From a virus, in the IMG/VR virus record IMGVR_UViG_3300042922_000297, positions 1-55,758 of that record: 55,758 nucleotides of DNA. The stretch is one strand, 5' to 3'. A program made the position numbers and the translations under genes. The notes under the pieces were generated by a model. That model was not told the DNA's origin, searched no databases, and saw nothing but the letters and a program-made list of their open reading frames with translations. Below, piece after piece: positions 1 to 6,776 of this stretch; within the stretch, counting starts at the first letter, position 1; each line of letters opens with the position of its first letter.

Positions 1-127
1 GGCACATCAACGGCACCGTCCCCGGCCGCGGCGCGTGGGATTGCTTCTGCGGGATGGTCGTCAACGTGGCCGAGGACGACGTGCTGGCCCATGTGGCTGC
101 TGCTGTGGTTGACGCCCTAGGAGGACT
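1..127. repeat. Exact terminal duplication (left copy) of a circular genome
   Basis: The first 127 bases are identical to 55632-55758. An open reading frame runs without interruption across the join, so the two ends belong together on a circle. A length of exactly 127 equals a k-mer size commonly used in short-read assembly, so this is best read as the assembler's circular overlap rather than a biological terminal repeat (inference). Confidence 0.9.
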
Positions 128-299
128 CACACGCGAGACCCGGTTCGAGTACACGCACCTCGGTACCGGCAAGTCGATGATCCTCGAATCCACCGATGTG
201 CAGGTCGCGCGGAAGATCGCCGGGACAACGCATGAGCTGACCGAGGTGTCGCGTTGGGTGTCGGGTTGGGTTCGGGAACCAGCCGAGGAGGGGCAATGA
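1..299 (+). CDS. Hypothetical protein, 3' part of a gene that begins at 55559
   Basis: The first whole codon in the window is at base 3. Joined to the ATG at 55559, the full product is about 123 residues. It has a Cys pair in its N-terminal third (W-D-C-F-C-G) and an alanine/valine-rich helix after it. No family is recognised. Its TGA overlaps the ATG of the next gene (ATGA), so the two are translationally coupled. Confidence 0.75.
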   Translation, partial: HINGTVPGRGAWDCFCGMVVNVAEDDVLAHVAAAVVDALGGLTRETRFEYTHLGTGKSMILESTDVQVARKIAGTTHELTEVSRWVSGWVREPAEEGQ

Positions 300-484
300 C
301 CTCGCAGCGGGTTTGGTACGTGATCTGCGACCACTGCGGATACACCACCGATGACCTGACCGGAGCGGGATCGGCAGGTCAAGCGCGAAGGCAACTCAAG
401 GAACAGGGCTGGACACGCCCGCGCGCACATCCCGACACCGTCATGCGCATCGACTGGTGCCCTACATGCAGCAGGGAGGCGTGA
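296..484 (+). CDS. Small zinc-ribbon-like protein
   Basis: 62 residues. The ATG at 296 overlaps the previous stop, which is why it is preferred to an upstream in-frame start at 254. Two cysteine knuckles (CDHC near residue 14 and CPTC near the C-terminus) suggest a four-Cys zinc ribbon. Function unknown; it belongs to a tightly coupled run of small genes. Confidence 0.7.
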   Translation: MTSQRVWYVICDHCGYTTDDLTGAGSAGQARRQLKEQGWTRPRAHPDTVMRIDWCPTCSREA

Positions 485-735
485 TGCCTGGTTACGCGGT
501 GGGTCCGCCCGCTAAGCCTGTGGGTCCGATTGTGGATGTGTATGCGGATGGGGCGTTGGAGCGTGCGTGCGGGAACTGCGGCGCTGAGGTCAACAGCTGG
601 TGTGTGCGCCTGGATGGCTCGTTTAAGCCTGTGCCGTGCTGTGCCCGCCTCAGGGGTGGTAACGCGGCAGACGAGCCGACAGGGGCTCAGCGGGGCGCTG
701 AGGGCCAGGAATCACCATCAGGAGACAACGCATGA
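484..735 (+). CDS. Small zinc-binding protein
   Basis: 83 residues. The start ATG shares one base with the preceding TGA. A C-x-x-C pair, then W-C and C-C pairs further on (C-G-N-C, S-W-C, P-C-C-A-R) resemble the short zinc fingers frequent in actinophages. The C-terminal third is low-complexity and polar. No specific role can be assigned. Confidence 0.7.
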   Translation: MPGYAVGPPAKPVGPIVDVYADGALERACGNCGAEVNSWCVRLDGSFKPVPCCARLRGGNAADEPTGAQRGAEGQESPSGDNA

Positions 736-986
736 GCCTGTATCTCGACCTCCAAGTCAACAACGACCCCATCACGTCTATCGGCATCACCCGCATCTCA
801 TCGGTCGGCACACAACCCGACTCGGTCAACACCTACCGGTGGGTGCACTACCACGACCAAGGGCAGCGGTCTGAGGGCGAACTCCAACACCGGTACGGCG
901 ACGGAGCCATAGCCCTCGCACGAGACGTACTCGCCGCCATCGCGGCTGGGGGCTCAACAGCGACGCAAGGAGAAACAACCCCATGA
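732..986 (+). CDS. Hypothetical protein
   Basis: 84 residues, ATGA-coupled on both sides. Mixed beta-rich N-terminal half with many aromatic residues around 36-42 and an alanine-rich helix near the C-terminus. No recognised domain. Confidence 0.65.
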   Translation: MSLYLDLQVNNDPITSIGITRISSVGTQPDSVNTYRWVHYHDQGQRSEGELQHRYGDGAIALARDVLAAIAAGGSTATQGETTP

Positions 987-1186
987 CTGACCGACCGTTC
1001 GCAGCGCAAGCGCGACAGATGTGCCCCGAATCCGACGAACACCACGACGGGGTGTGGTTCTGCCAGACGTGCCGGGCGCTGGAGTCGCGGCTCACACCGA
1101 TCACGGAAGTCCTGAAGGACGTACTCGCTGATGCGGATCTGACGATCGCCAACCCGTTCGCCGCTGTTGAGGGGAACCACCCATGA
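983..1186 (+). CDS. Hypothetical protein with one CxxC knuckle
   Basis: 67 residues, ATGA-coupled. Contains an H-H-D-G-V-W-F-C-Q-T-C segment, so Cys/His metal binding is possible, followed by an amphipathic helix. Family not recognised. Confidence 0.65.
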   Translation: MTDRPFAAQARQMCPESDEHHDGVWFCQTCRALESRLTPITEVLKDVLADADLTIANPFAAVEGNHP

Positions 1187-1569
1187 CCGCCGACCTGGAC
1201 GCCATCGCCGAAGACATCGCAATGGCCAAGCGATCCGCCGAGATAGCCCGACATGTGGCGCTCGATCACGGACCCGAACTCATCTCCGAGATCAAGGGCC
1301 TACGCGCCGAAGTCGGTCTATTGCGCGGCGGCTGCAACGTCCGACCCATGACCGAAGTCGAATCCAACCTGATGACACAGGTACTCGCCCTACGTCGCGA
1401 AAACGCCCGCCTACGCGCACAAGAGCAACGGGTGCGAGACATCTGCACCGAACCCGATCACAAAAAGTGGATGCGGGAGCTGTCACGCGGCTTCGACGGC
1501 AAACCGATATGCGCGCACACCGTTCCAGTGGACGCCGTGTTGGCCGTCCTTAACGCAGAGGAGTCTTGA
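1183..1569 (+). CDS. Hypothetical coiled-coil protein
   Basis: 128 residues, ATGA-coupled to the previous gene. Residues about 35-85 have the charged heptad pattern of a coiled coil (leucine-rich with Arg/Glu/Gln). One Cys/His pair lies near the C-terminus. Probably an oligomeric accessory early protein (inference). Confidence 0.7.
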   Translation: MTADLDAIAEDIAMAKRSAEIARHVALDHGPELISEIKGLRAEVGLLRGGCNVRPMTEVESNLMTQVLALRRENARLRAQEQRVRDICTEPDHKKWMRELSRGFDGKPICAHTVPVDAVLAVLNAEES

Positions 1570-1591
1570 TGTGCGCTGATGTGTTGGTGTT

Positions 1592-1873
1592 GTGGAGGTT
1601 GCGTCGCAGGGGGCACCGGTCAAGCTGGCGGGTACGACGATGAACGGGCCGGCAGATCGGCGTGCAGTCCGCCGAATGGTCGCTGTGACCTTGCTGATGA
1701 AAAGAGAGCACCAGATTGCGGGGTTCGCCGTGGCTAGGGACTTCGCTCGGCAAGTCGGGCTGCCTGATATGTACGTCGACAACGTTGAGGTTCAGTTCCG
1801 GCTTGATGGTGCGCCTCTGAAATGGCCTGGCCGAGTTGATGCCTTCCATCTGGTCGATAGGGAACTGGGATGA
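1592..1873 (+). CDS. Hypothetical protein, start uncertain
   Basis: 93 residues from GTG at 1592; an ATG at 1640 is the alternative. An in-frame stop at 1577-1579 rules out longer versions. The nearest ribosome-binding site (AGAGGAG near 1557) instead fits an out-of-frame ATG at 1569 that opens only 24 codons, so the true start or a small frameshift here is unresolved. The central part is basic and may bind nucleic acid (inference). Confidence 0.5.
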   Translation: MEVASQGAPVKLAGTTMNGPADRRAVRRMVAVTLLMKREHQIAGFAVARDFARQVGLPDMYVDNVEVQFRLDGAPLKWPGRVDAFHLVDRELG

Positions 1874-2040
1874 GGTGCGTGTGTGGGCATGTGCATACCG
1901 ACGGATGCCCATGCGGCTGCTCGTACGTCGAGGTCGATCTTGGGCGGGATGACACCCTCAGCGGCCCCACCAACGCCCGATACCAGCCCTACACCGGGGT
2001 TTACCGCGGCCCGTACCAACTAGACCAGGAGACCCCATGA
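1870..2040 (+). CDS. Small Cys-rich protein
   Basis: 56 residues; ATG overlaps the end of the previous gene and the TGA overlaps the ATG of the next. The N-terminus holds five cysteines and two histidines in about 18 residues (M-R-C-V-C-G-H...C-P-C-G-C), a likely zinc site. The C-terminal half is tyrosine-rich. No family recognised. Confidence 0.6.
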   Translation: MRCVCGHVHTDGCPCGCSYVEVDLGRDDTLSGPTNARYQPYTGVYRGPYQLDQETP

Positions 2041-2249
2041 AGCGAGCGGCGAGATACGAAACCCTGGTTTACCCATCAAACCGACACTCGGGATACGGCG
2101 TCCCCGTCACGGTCTACGCCGACAACGTCAGCGCGGCCAAGCAGAGGGCGGTTCAAATCGGTTGGGGTGGACATCCGCCCGACGCGCGGGTCGCCATCCA
2201 GTCCGTCCACGACACCGAACCCACCCCGGACCCCGGGGAGACCGCATGA
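2037..2249 (+). CDS. Hypothetical protein
   Basis: 70 residues, ATGA-coupled on both sides. Small alpha/beta pattern with a helix rich in Ala/Lys/Arg at about 30-42. No recognised domain. Confidence 0.65.
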   Translation: MKRAARYETLVYPSNRHSGYGVPVTVYADNVSAAKQRAVQIGWGGHPPDARVAIQSVHDTEPTPDPGETA

Positions 2250-2536
2250 GCGGCTGGGATGTCGAAACGTGGAAAGCGGCATGGGGTGACAACCTGGCCA
2301 TGATATGCCGCGACGACGAGATCGCCATGCCCACACCACCCGAAGGCTTGAGTTGGCTGGTCGTCCGCGAAGTGACCGGCACCCACCCGACGTACTGCGT
2401 GTTCCTCATGGAAATCGGTGCCGTCGACACCCAGATCCTGCACCGAGGCCGCATCGACAAGACGCTCTACGGAGAGCGCGGAGTCCAAGGTTTAGCCGCA
2501 GACATGCTCGACCGAGTCAAGCGGGCCACCTCATGA
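2246..2536 (+). CDS. Hypothetical protein
   Basis: 96 residues from an ATG overlapping the previous stop. The centre resembles a compact beta sheet (W-L-V-V-R-E-V...Y-C-V-F-L-M-E). It is followed by the XRE-type gene with an ATGA overlap, so the two are likely co-produced. No family recognised. Confidence 0.65.
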   Translation: MSGWDVETWKAAWGDNLAMICRDDEIAMPTPPEGLSWLVVREVTGTHPTYCVFLMEIGAVDTQILHRGRIDKTLYGERGVQGLAADMLDRVKRATS

Positions 2537-2754
2537 CCGACCCGCGTGCCCTCATCAACCAACTCGTCGCTATCCGCCTGTCCCGCAACCTTCCCCAACG
2601 CGCCATAGCCAAACGCATGGGCATCAGCCGCCCCGCCATCAGCCGCCTCGAAAACGACCACACCCGCGACCCCAAACTCTCCACCCTGCTCCGCTACGCC
2701 GACGCGTTGGGTGTACACATCACCATCCACAACCCAGGGTCGAATAATGGCTGA
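2533..2754 (+). CDS. XRE-type helix-turn-helix DNA-binding protein
   Basis: 73 residues. Residues about 9-60 form a textbook HTH_XRE domain: R-A-I-A-K-R-M-G-I-S-R-P-A-I-S-R-L-E is the turn and recognition helix. It is too short to have a dimerisation or cleavage domain, so it is a Cro-like or antitoxin-like regulator rather than a full repressor. It closes this coupled run and is followed by the leader of the next operon, which it could regulate (inference). Confidence 0.8.
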   Translation: MTDPRALINQLVAIRLSRNLPQRAIAKRMGISRPAISRLENDHTRDPKLSTLLRYADALGVHITIHNPGSNNG

Positions 2755-2775
2755 TATTGGGGTGTTGCGGACACC

Positions 2776-2822
2776 AAAAACGTTGCGCGACAAGGTAAAA
2801 TGCCGTAAATCAAAGGAGGACC
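2776..2822 (+). promoter_or_regulatory. Leader of the 2827 operon: shared 12-mer, -10-like box, strong RBS
   Basis: The 12-mer AAAAACGTTGCG (2776-2787) also occurs at 52736-52747 before the replication genes. It is followed eight bases later by TAAAAT (2796-2801), a -10 candidate, and by AAAGGAGGA about seven bases before the ATG at 2827. No good TTGACA-like -35 is seen. Confidence 0.4.
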
Positions 2823-2826
2823 ACTC

Positions 2827-3711
2827 ATGACCGCAGCGCCCATCGAAGTCGACGAAGACGGCGACCTCATCGCCGCCATGAACGACCTCACCGCAGCAGT
2901 AGGCCGCATGGTCTCCCCACAAATCAGCTTCGTGGACTCACAAATCCGCCGAGCCCCAAGCCTCTACATGCAACTGTTCGACGCCGTCTCAGGGGAACAA
3001 GCACAGTCCGGGTCGGGCACAGGCTCCAAATCCCGGCCCCCGTTCTGGACTGACGCGTTCGACCTCAAAAACAAGATCGACATCCGCCTAGAGTTCGAGC
3101 AGATCGCATTCCAGGGTGTCCCGGCATCAGTCGGCAGGATGCGGGAACTGTTGCGGCGGGAGTGGCGGCCGCAAGACGTCCGCAAGATCGGCCAGCTCAC
3201 CGACGCCCTCCAAGAGTGGGCCGACGCCATCGTCAACACACTCTCCCCGCCACGCAAATGGTCCGTACCCAACCCATGCCCCAACTGCGGGAAAGCCGTC
3301 GTCTACCGCCCCGACTCCGGCGGGCAGATGAACCGCCAACCAGCACTGCAATTCACCACCGACGGATGCACCTGCGCCAACTGCAAATACGTGTGGGGTG
3401 TCGAACGATTCCAGATCCTTGCCGCGGCCTTGCGTCAAGACCAAGAGAAAGCGGTAACTGGTGTGACTGTCGGCGAACTAATCGAGAAACTCTCCAGTAT
3501 GGACCCGGAAACACTGGTGGTGACGGATGACACGTCGTGCTTCCACTACATCACCGACTACACGGTGAGGCGAGTCCAGGCTGAGGTGGTTGACCCCACC
3601 AACAGCCTCGGCCCACTGCTGCAACGCTTCCACCCCAAATCTAAAGGCGAACCCGTCGAAGTTGTTGTCCTGTCCAAATGGAACCAAGGCGAACAGGCCA
3701 TCGACCTGTGA
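2827..3711 (+). CDS. Hypothetical protein with central zinc ribbon
   Basis: 294 residues, with a strong RBS and its own leader. The N-terminal 100 residues are helical and acidic. A four-Cys ribbon lies in the middle (N-P-C-P-N-C-G-K near 150 and T-C-A-N-C-K near 182). The C-terminal 90 residues have a V-G-E-L-I-E-K-L start and alternating beta strands, like small phage nucleotide or protein-binding domains. The general build resembles conserved actinophage proteins of unknown function next to accessory early genes; no role is assigned. Confidence 0.75.
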   Translation: MTAAPIEVDEDGDLIAAMNDLTAAVGRMVSPQISFVDSQIRRAPSLYMQLFDAVSGEQAQSGSGTGSKSRPPFWTDAFDLKNKIDIRLEFEQIAFQGVPASVGRMRELLRREWRPQDVRKIGQLTDALQEWADAIVNTLSPPRKWSVPNPCPNCGKAVVYRPDSGGQMNRQPALQFTTDGCTCANCKYVWGVERFQILAAALRQDQEKAVTGVTVGELIEKLSSMDPETLVVTDDTSCFHYITDYTVRRVQAEVVDPTNSLGPLLQRFHPKSKGEPVEVVVLSKWNQGEQAIDL

Positions 3712-4004
3712 TCTGCGCCCGCTGCCACAAACTTATTGAGAGTGAGCATTTGTACCTCCAGGTGAAGCGGCGACTGAGCTTGCCAGAAGAGGGCCGCGGA
3801 ATGGACCCCATCGTGGATGTCCACCTCGACTGCCCCGCGGATATGCCACCCATCCCAGCAGACTTCCTCGACATGATCGGCTGCAGCTGCGGACACGCCG
3901 CCTCCCAACACCAGTACGCGATCGAAGGCGACGCGATCGTCCAACTGTCAGCGCACACGTTCTGCTCCCAATGCACCTGCCACGGATTCAACACAACATG
4001 CTGA
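3708..4004 (+). CDS. Zinc-finger-like hypothetical protein
   Basis: 98 residues from GTG at 3708 (GTGA overlap with the previous stop). Cysteines pair as C-A-R-C at the very N-terminus, C-S-C-G-H in the middle and C-S-Q-C-T-C at the C-terminus, so at least two metal sites are likely. No specific family recognised. Confidence 0.65.
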   Translation: MICARCHKLIESEHLYLQVKRRLSLPEEGRGMDPIVDVHLDCPADMPPIPADFLDMIGCSCGHAASQHQYAIEGDAIVQLSAHTFCSQCTCHGFNTTC

Positions 4005-4291
4005 CACCAAGGCGCGGAAACAAGCCATGCGTATGCGGAGCGATCCACCCATGCTGCCGATACCTCGTTGACGGTGCCTGCCCCCACCGCACACCAGGTG
4101 ACCACCACCACGCGCCACAAACGAATAGCGACGTTAAGTGCTCGCACTGCCCGCACCCAAGAAGCGCCCACGACGGCGAGGGCTGCTCGGCAACGGTCAC
4201 GGTCAATGCCTGGAAATACGAATGCGTCTGCGGATTGCTGCGAGCGCGCACTGACGACAACGGAAACTACGTCGACCCTTACTCCGATTGA
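3998..4291 (+). CDS. Cys/His-rich hypothetical protein
   Basis: 97 residues, overlapping the previous gene by seven bases. Cysteine clusters C-V-C-G, C-C, C-S-H-C-P-H and C-V-C-G-L plus histidine runs imply two or more zinc sites. The middle (C-S-H-C-P-H, then S-A-H-D-G-E-G-C) echoes the C-S-C-G-H-A-A-S-Q-H segment of its upstream neighbour, so the two may be diverged duplicates (inference). Confidence 0.6.
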   Translation: MLTPRRGNKPCVCGAIHPCCRYLVDGACPHRTPGDHHHAPQTNSDVKCSHCPHPRSAHDGEGCSATVTVNAWKYECVCGLLRARTDDNGNYVDPYSD

Positions 4292-4331
4292 TTCGGCACA
4301 AGACACGCAGATGCTGAAACAGCCTGACTGC

Positions 4332-4359
4332 TTGCTATCCAGGCAAAACGTGCAACAAT
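4332..4359 (+). promoter_or_regulatory. Possible promoter before the 4433 operon
   Basis: The 141-base gap before 4433 holds TTGCTA (4332-4337), a 16-base spacer and AACAAT (4354-4359). The match to a sigma-A promoter is partial. An RBS-like CGGAGG lies just before the ATG at 4433. Confidence 0.35.
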
Positions 4360-4432
4360 CAGAAGCGCGCGGCTGGAGTGTGTCTGAAACACGGATTCTC
4401 TAGCCGCATTCTTCGTATACACGGAGGCCACG

Positions 4433-4630
4433 ATGTCACCTACACCCGCGAAAAACGTCATGCTGACCCGCCTCGAAGCGCGGGTACTACGCATGTCCGA
4501 CCTGTTGAAACGCGCACGTGTGGATGGTGACCCGTTGTTCGTTGAGATGGCTGAGCGGGATTTGAACGCCCTGCTCGACCAGTTACCGCGCACCTCCAAA
4601 CAGCCCGAACAGCCCCTGGAGAACGCATGA
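4433..4630 (+). CDS. Hypothetical helical protein
   Basis: 65 residues, first gene after a non-coding gap, with a GGAGG site. Sequence is dominated by two amphipathic helices (L-E-A-R-V-L-R-M-S-D-L-L-K-R and E-M-A-E-R-D-L-N-A-L-L-D-Q-L), suggesting a small dimer. No family recognised. Confidence 0.65.
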   Translation: MSPTPAKNVMLTRLEARVLRMSDLLKRARVDGDPLFVEMAERDLNALLDQLPRTSKQPEQPLENA

Positions 4631-4785
4631 AGGTCAACGTGACATGCCCCGCTTGCGATGAGCCGGTCGAGTGCGAAATCGCGCTCACTGTCGGTGAAGC
4701 CAAGGCCGGCGAGAACTACGTCAATGTGGACGCTGAGATCGTGTCCGGCCCGGATGAGCACTTCGCGGATCGGCACGCGGCATGA
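4627..4785 (+). CDS. Small CxxC protein
   Basis: 52 residues, ATGA-coupled at both ends. It begins M-K-V-N-V-T-C-P-A-C, half of a zinc ribbon, with acidic strands after it. Function unknown. Confidence 0.6.
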   Translation: MKVNVTCPACDEPVECEIALTVGEAKAGENYVNVDAEIVSGPDEHFADRHAA

Positions 4786-5117
4786 ACGACTTCGATGCCG
4801 CTATTGACTGGCTCGTCCAGTCCGGCCGCGCCAAGTCCAAAGGCGACGCACGCCGACGTCTCATGGAAGGCGCAACGCAGGTCACTCCCGATGAATTCGG
4901 CATCTCTAAGGGCCTAGACCTGAACATGTCTACGTGGCTGGGGAATCTTGCCCGTGGTCTTGCTGGCGCATCACCGGCCATCGACGGCCTTGCTAAAGCA
5001 CGCCGAGACCAGGGCCGCGCCATCCAGTTCGTAGGCCAGAACGCAGGAATCGCCTACGACGCCACGATGGAGCAACTGAGGCCACGTCCTTGGTGGAAGC
5101 GGATCTTCGGTGCCTGA
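4782..5117 (+). CDS. Hypothetical protein
   Basis: 111 residues, ATGA-coupled. The N-terminal 35 residues (D-W-L-V-Q-S-G-R-A-K-S-K-G-D-A-R-R-R-L) have the look of an S4/helix-hairpin nucleic-acid-binding element. The rest is helical and ends W-W-K-R-I-F-G-A. Unassigned. Confidence 0.65.
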   Translation: MNDFDAAIDWLVQSGRAKSKGDARRRLMEGATQVTPDEFGISKGLDLNMSTWLGNLARGLAGASPAIDGLAKARRDQGRAIQFVGQNAGIAYDATMEQLRPRPWWKRIFGA

Positions 5118-5208
5118 CATCCCCGAGTGGCTTGAAGGCAGCTTCCAGGCGCCCACTCTCGGTGTGAATTTCGAACTGCCCTACGCCCTCATGCTGGACG
5201 ACGAATGA
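5110..5208 (+). CDS. Possible 32-residue protein
   Basis: GTG at 5110 overlaps the end of the previous gene by eight bases and the TGA overlaps the ATG at 5205. The fit into an otherwise gapless coupled operon is the main support. The product is acidic and hydrophobic, without a recognisable motif. Confidence 0.45.
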   Translation: MPDIPEWLEGSFQAPTLGVNFELPYALMLDDE

Positions 5209-5603
5209 ACCAGGCCGCAGTCACCCTCCTCGCCAACGCACTCGAATCCGGCGCCCTCGAACACCCCGGCGACGACAACACCCCACCACGCCCCATCATC
5301 CTGTCAGGCTTCCGCAACACGGGCATGGACGACCAACAAGCCAAAGACTTCAAAGGCGCAGCAGCGCAGCTGCAAGCCGAAGCCATCGTCCACCTCTTCG
5401 AACAAGCCGGCATCGACCTCACCCTCACCCGGGCTGAGGTGCAACAACTCCGCGCGCAAGCAGCCGAAGTGCCCGACGGCCGGCGCATCATCCACGTTCA
5501 CCCCGACAACGAGCAAAACCCCGCCGTTCTCCAACTCACTGTCACCAAAGACAGCGACCACGTCACCATCCCCAGCCGAGCACTGAAAGCCCTAACCACA
5601 TGA
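5205..5603 (+). CDS. Hypothetical protein
   Basis: 132 residues, ATGA-coupled. A helical region (about 40-85) is followed by a strand-rich C-terminus (R-R-I-I-H-V-H-P...V-L-Q-L-T-V-T-K). No domain recognised. Confidence 0.65.
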   Translation: MNQAAVTLLANALESGALEHPGDDNTPPRPIILSGFRNTGMDDQQAKDFKGAAAQLQAEAIVHLFEQAGIDLTLTRAEVQQLRAQAAEVPDGRRIIHVHPDNEQNPAVLQLTVTKDSDHVTIPSRALKALTT

Positions 5604-5881
5604 GCCGCATCCAAATCACCGCCGACGGACAAACACTCATGGACGCCACAGTCGGCGTACGCAAAGGCGAACTACCCTCCCTCGACGAACTCAAGACCTC
5701 ACTGAGCAACGCAGCCGGCGGCACCATGAAACCCTGGACGGTCTGCGCCCTCCAAGCCCTCGCACTGTCCTTGCAGCCCATGCTCGTAGGCAACACCATG
5801 GGCGACACCACGATCACCATCACCACACGCGAGCAGGGATGGACACTGGATGTGGACAGTGCCATCCAAGGGCACCACTAA
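5600..5881 (+). CDS. Hypothetical protein
   Basis: 93 residues, ATGA-coupled to the previous gene. Beta-rich, threonine-rich C-terminal half. It overlaps the start of the HNH gene by 32 bases if that gene begins at 5850. Confidence 0.65.
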   Translation: MSRIQITADGQTLMDATVGVRKGELPSLDELKTSLSNAAGGTMKPWTVCALQALALSLQPMLVGNTMGDTTITITTREQGWTLDVDSAIQGHH

Positions 5882-6146
5882 CCAACGCGGCTACGGAAGC
5901 ACCCATCAACGCGAACGGCGCGAATGGGAACCACACGTACAAGCCGGCCGAGTCAACTGCCGACGATGCAACACACCCATCAAACCCGGACAACCCTGGG
6001 ACCTCGGACACCAACAAGACCGAACAGCACCCAGACACCCCGAACACCAAGGCCGAGAATGCCCAGCCGGCGGCAACCGATCAACCGCCCAATCACGGGC
6101 AAGGCCAGCAGAACCACACCCCGGACTCAATAACCGCAGGCCATAG
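5850..6146 (+). CDS. HNH endonuclease next to the terminase
   Basis: 98 residues. The region R-G-Y-G-S-T-H-Q-R-E-R-R, a C-R-R-C pair, D-L-G-H, then H-P-E-H followed by Cys and Asn-Arg-Ser matches the small phage HNH family (beta-beta-alpha metal nucleases). HNH genes directly beside the terminase genes support terminase-mediated DNA cutting and packaging in many siphoviruses. Start is ATG 5850 or the GTG three codons later; either overlaps the upstream gene. The C-terminal tail is low-complexity. Confidence 0.75.
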   Translation: MWTVPSKGTTNQRGYGSTHQRERREWEPHVQAGRVNCRRCNTPIKPGQPWDLGHQQDRTAPRHPEHQGRECPAGGNRSTAQSRARPAEPHPGLNNRRP

Positions 6147-6302
6147 GCATAAAGGTCGAATCAAACACCCCGGCCACCACCCCTCCCCCCGACCCCAAAA
6201 CACTGACCCCGGCTCCCGCTTCTCGGTTGTTGTACGGGTCTGGTGATCGCAGTATCCCCACACGTATCTTCTGGAAGCCGTCAGGGCTGAAAGGACGCCG
6301 AC

Positions 6303-6773
6303 ATGGCTGGTAGAGGTCCGCAACCGAAGGATTCGGCGAAGCGGGTTCGACGGAATTCTGATTCTGCTGGTTTGCGTGTGTATACCGCGGAGCCGGTGGT
6401 TCAGCCGGAGTTGCCTGAGTTTGATATTCAGGTCGAGGCGGATGGTGAGTTGTTCGCTCAGCGTTTTGTGTGGCCGGAGGCTACGCGGCGTTGGTGGGCG
6501 GTGTGGGGTGATGAGCCGATGGCTCGGGATTTCACGGCGACTGACTGGGATTTCTTGTTGGATACGGCGTTGCTTCACGCGAAGGTGTGGGGTTTCGGTG
6601 ATTTGAAGTTGTTGCCTGAGTTGCGGTTGCGGGTGGCGAAGATGGGTGCCACGTCGGAGGATCGGGCTCGACTGCGTATCACGTATGCGGCGGCAGATGA
6701 GGCTGATGAGCGCCGGTCGGGGTCTGGGACTTCGTCGTCGCGATCTCGTCGGGGTCCACTAAAGGCGGTGTAG
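6303..6773 (+). CDS. terS: Terminase small subunit
   Basis: 156 residues. The N-terminus M-A-G-R-G-P-Q-P-K-D-S-A-K-R-V-R-R-N is the hallmark opening of actinophage small terminases. It is followed by a helical domain (about 60-130) and a Ser/Arg-rich tail. The small subunit recognises packaging DNA and recruits the large subunit, whose gene begins three bases after this stop. Codon use shifts here to G/T-ending codons compared with the C-rich upstream genes, marking the start of a separate late module. Confidence 0.85.
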   Translation: MAGRGPQPKDSAKRVRRNSDSAGLRVYTAEPVVQPELPEFDIQVEADGELFAQRFVWPEATRRWWAVWGDEPMARDFTATDWDFLLDTALLHAKVWGFGDLKLLPELRLRVAKMGATSEDRARLRITYAAADEADERRSGSGTSSSRSRRGPLKAV

Positions 6774-6776
6774 TCG

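Noticed and set aside
5839-6246. Plus-strand ORF overlapping the HNH gene in another frame
   Set aside because: The HNH frame has the conserved His/Asn/Cys pattern; this one is Asn/Pro/Thr-rich repetitive text.
6093-6578. Minus-strand ORF of 161 codons opposite the terminase small subunit
   Set aside because: It is the mirror of a clear terminase frame plus non-coding DNA; the product is Arg/Leu-rich and without motif, as expected for antisense of GC-rich coding DNA.
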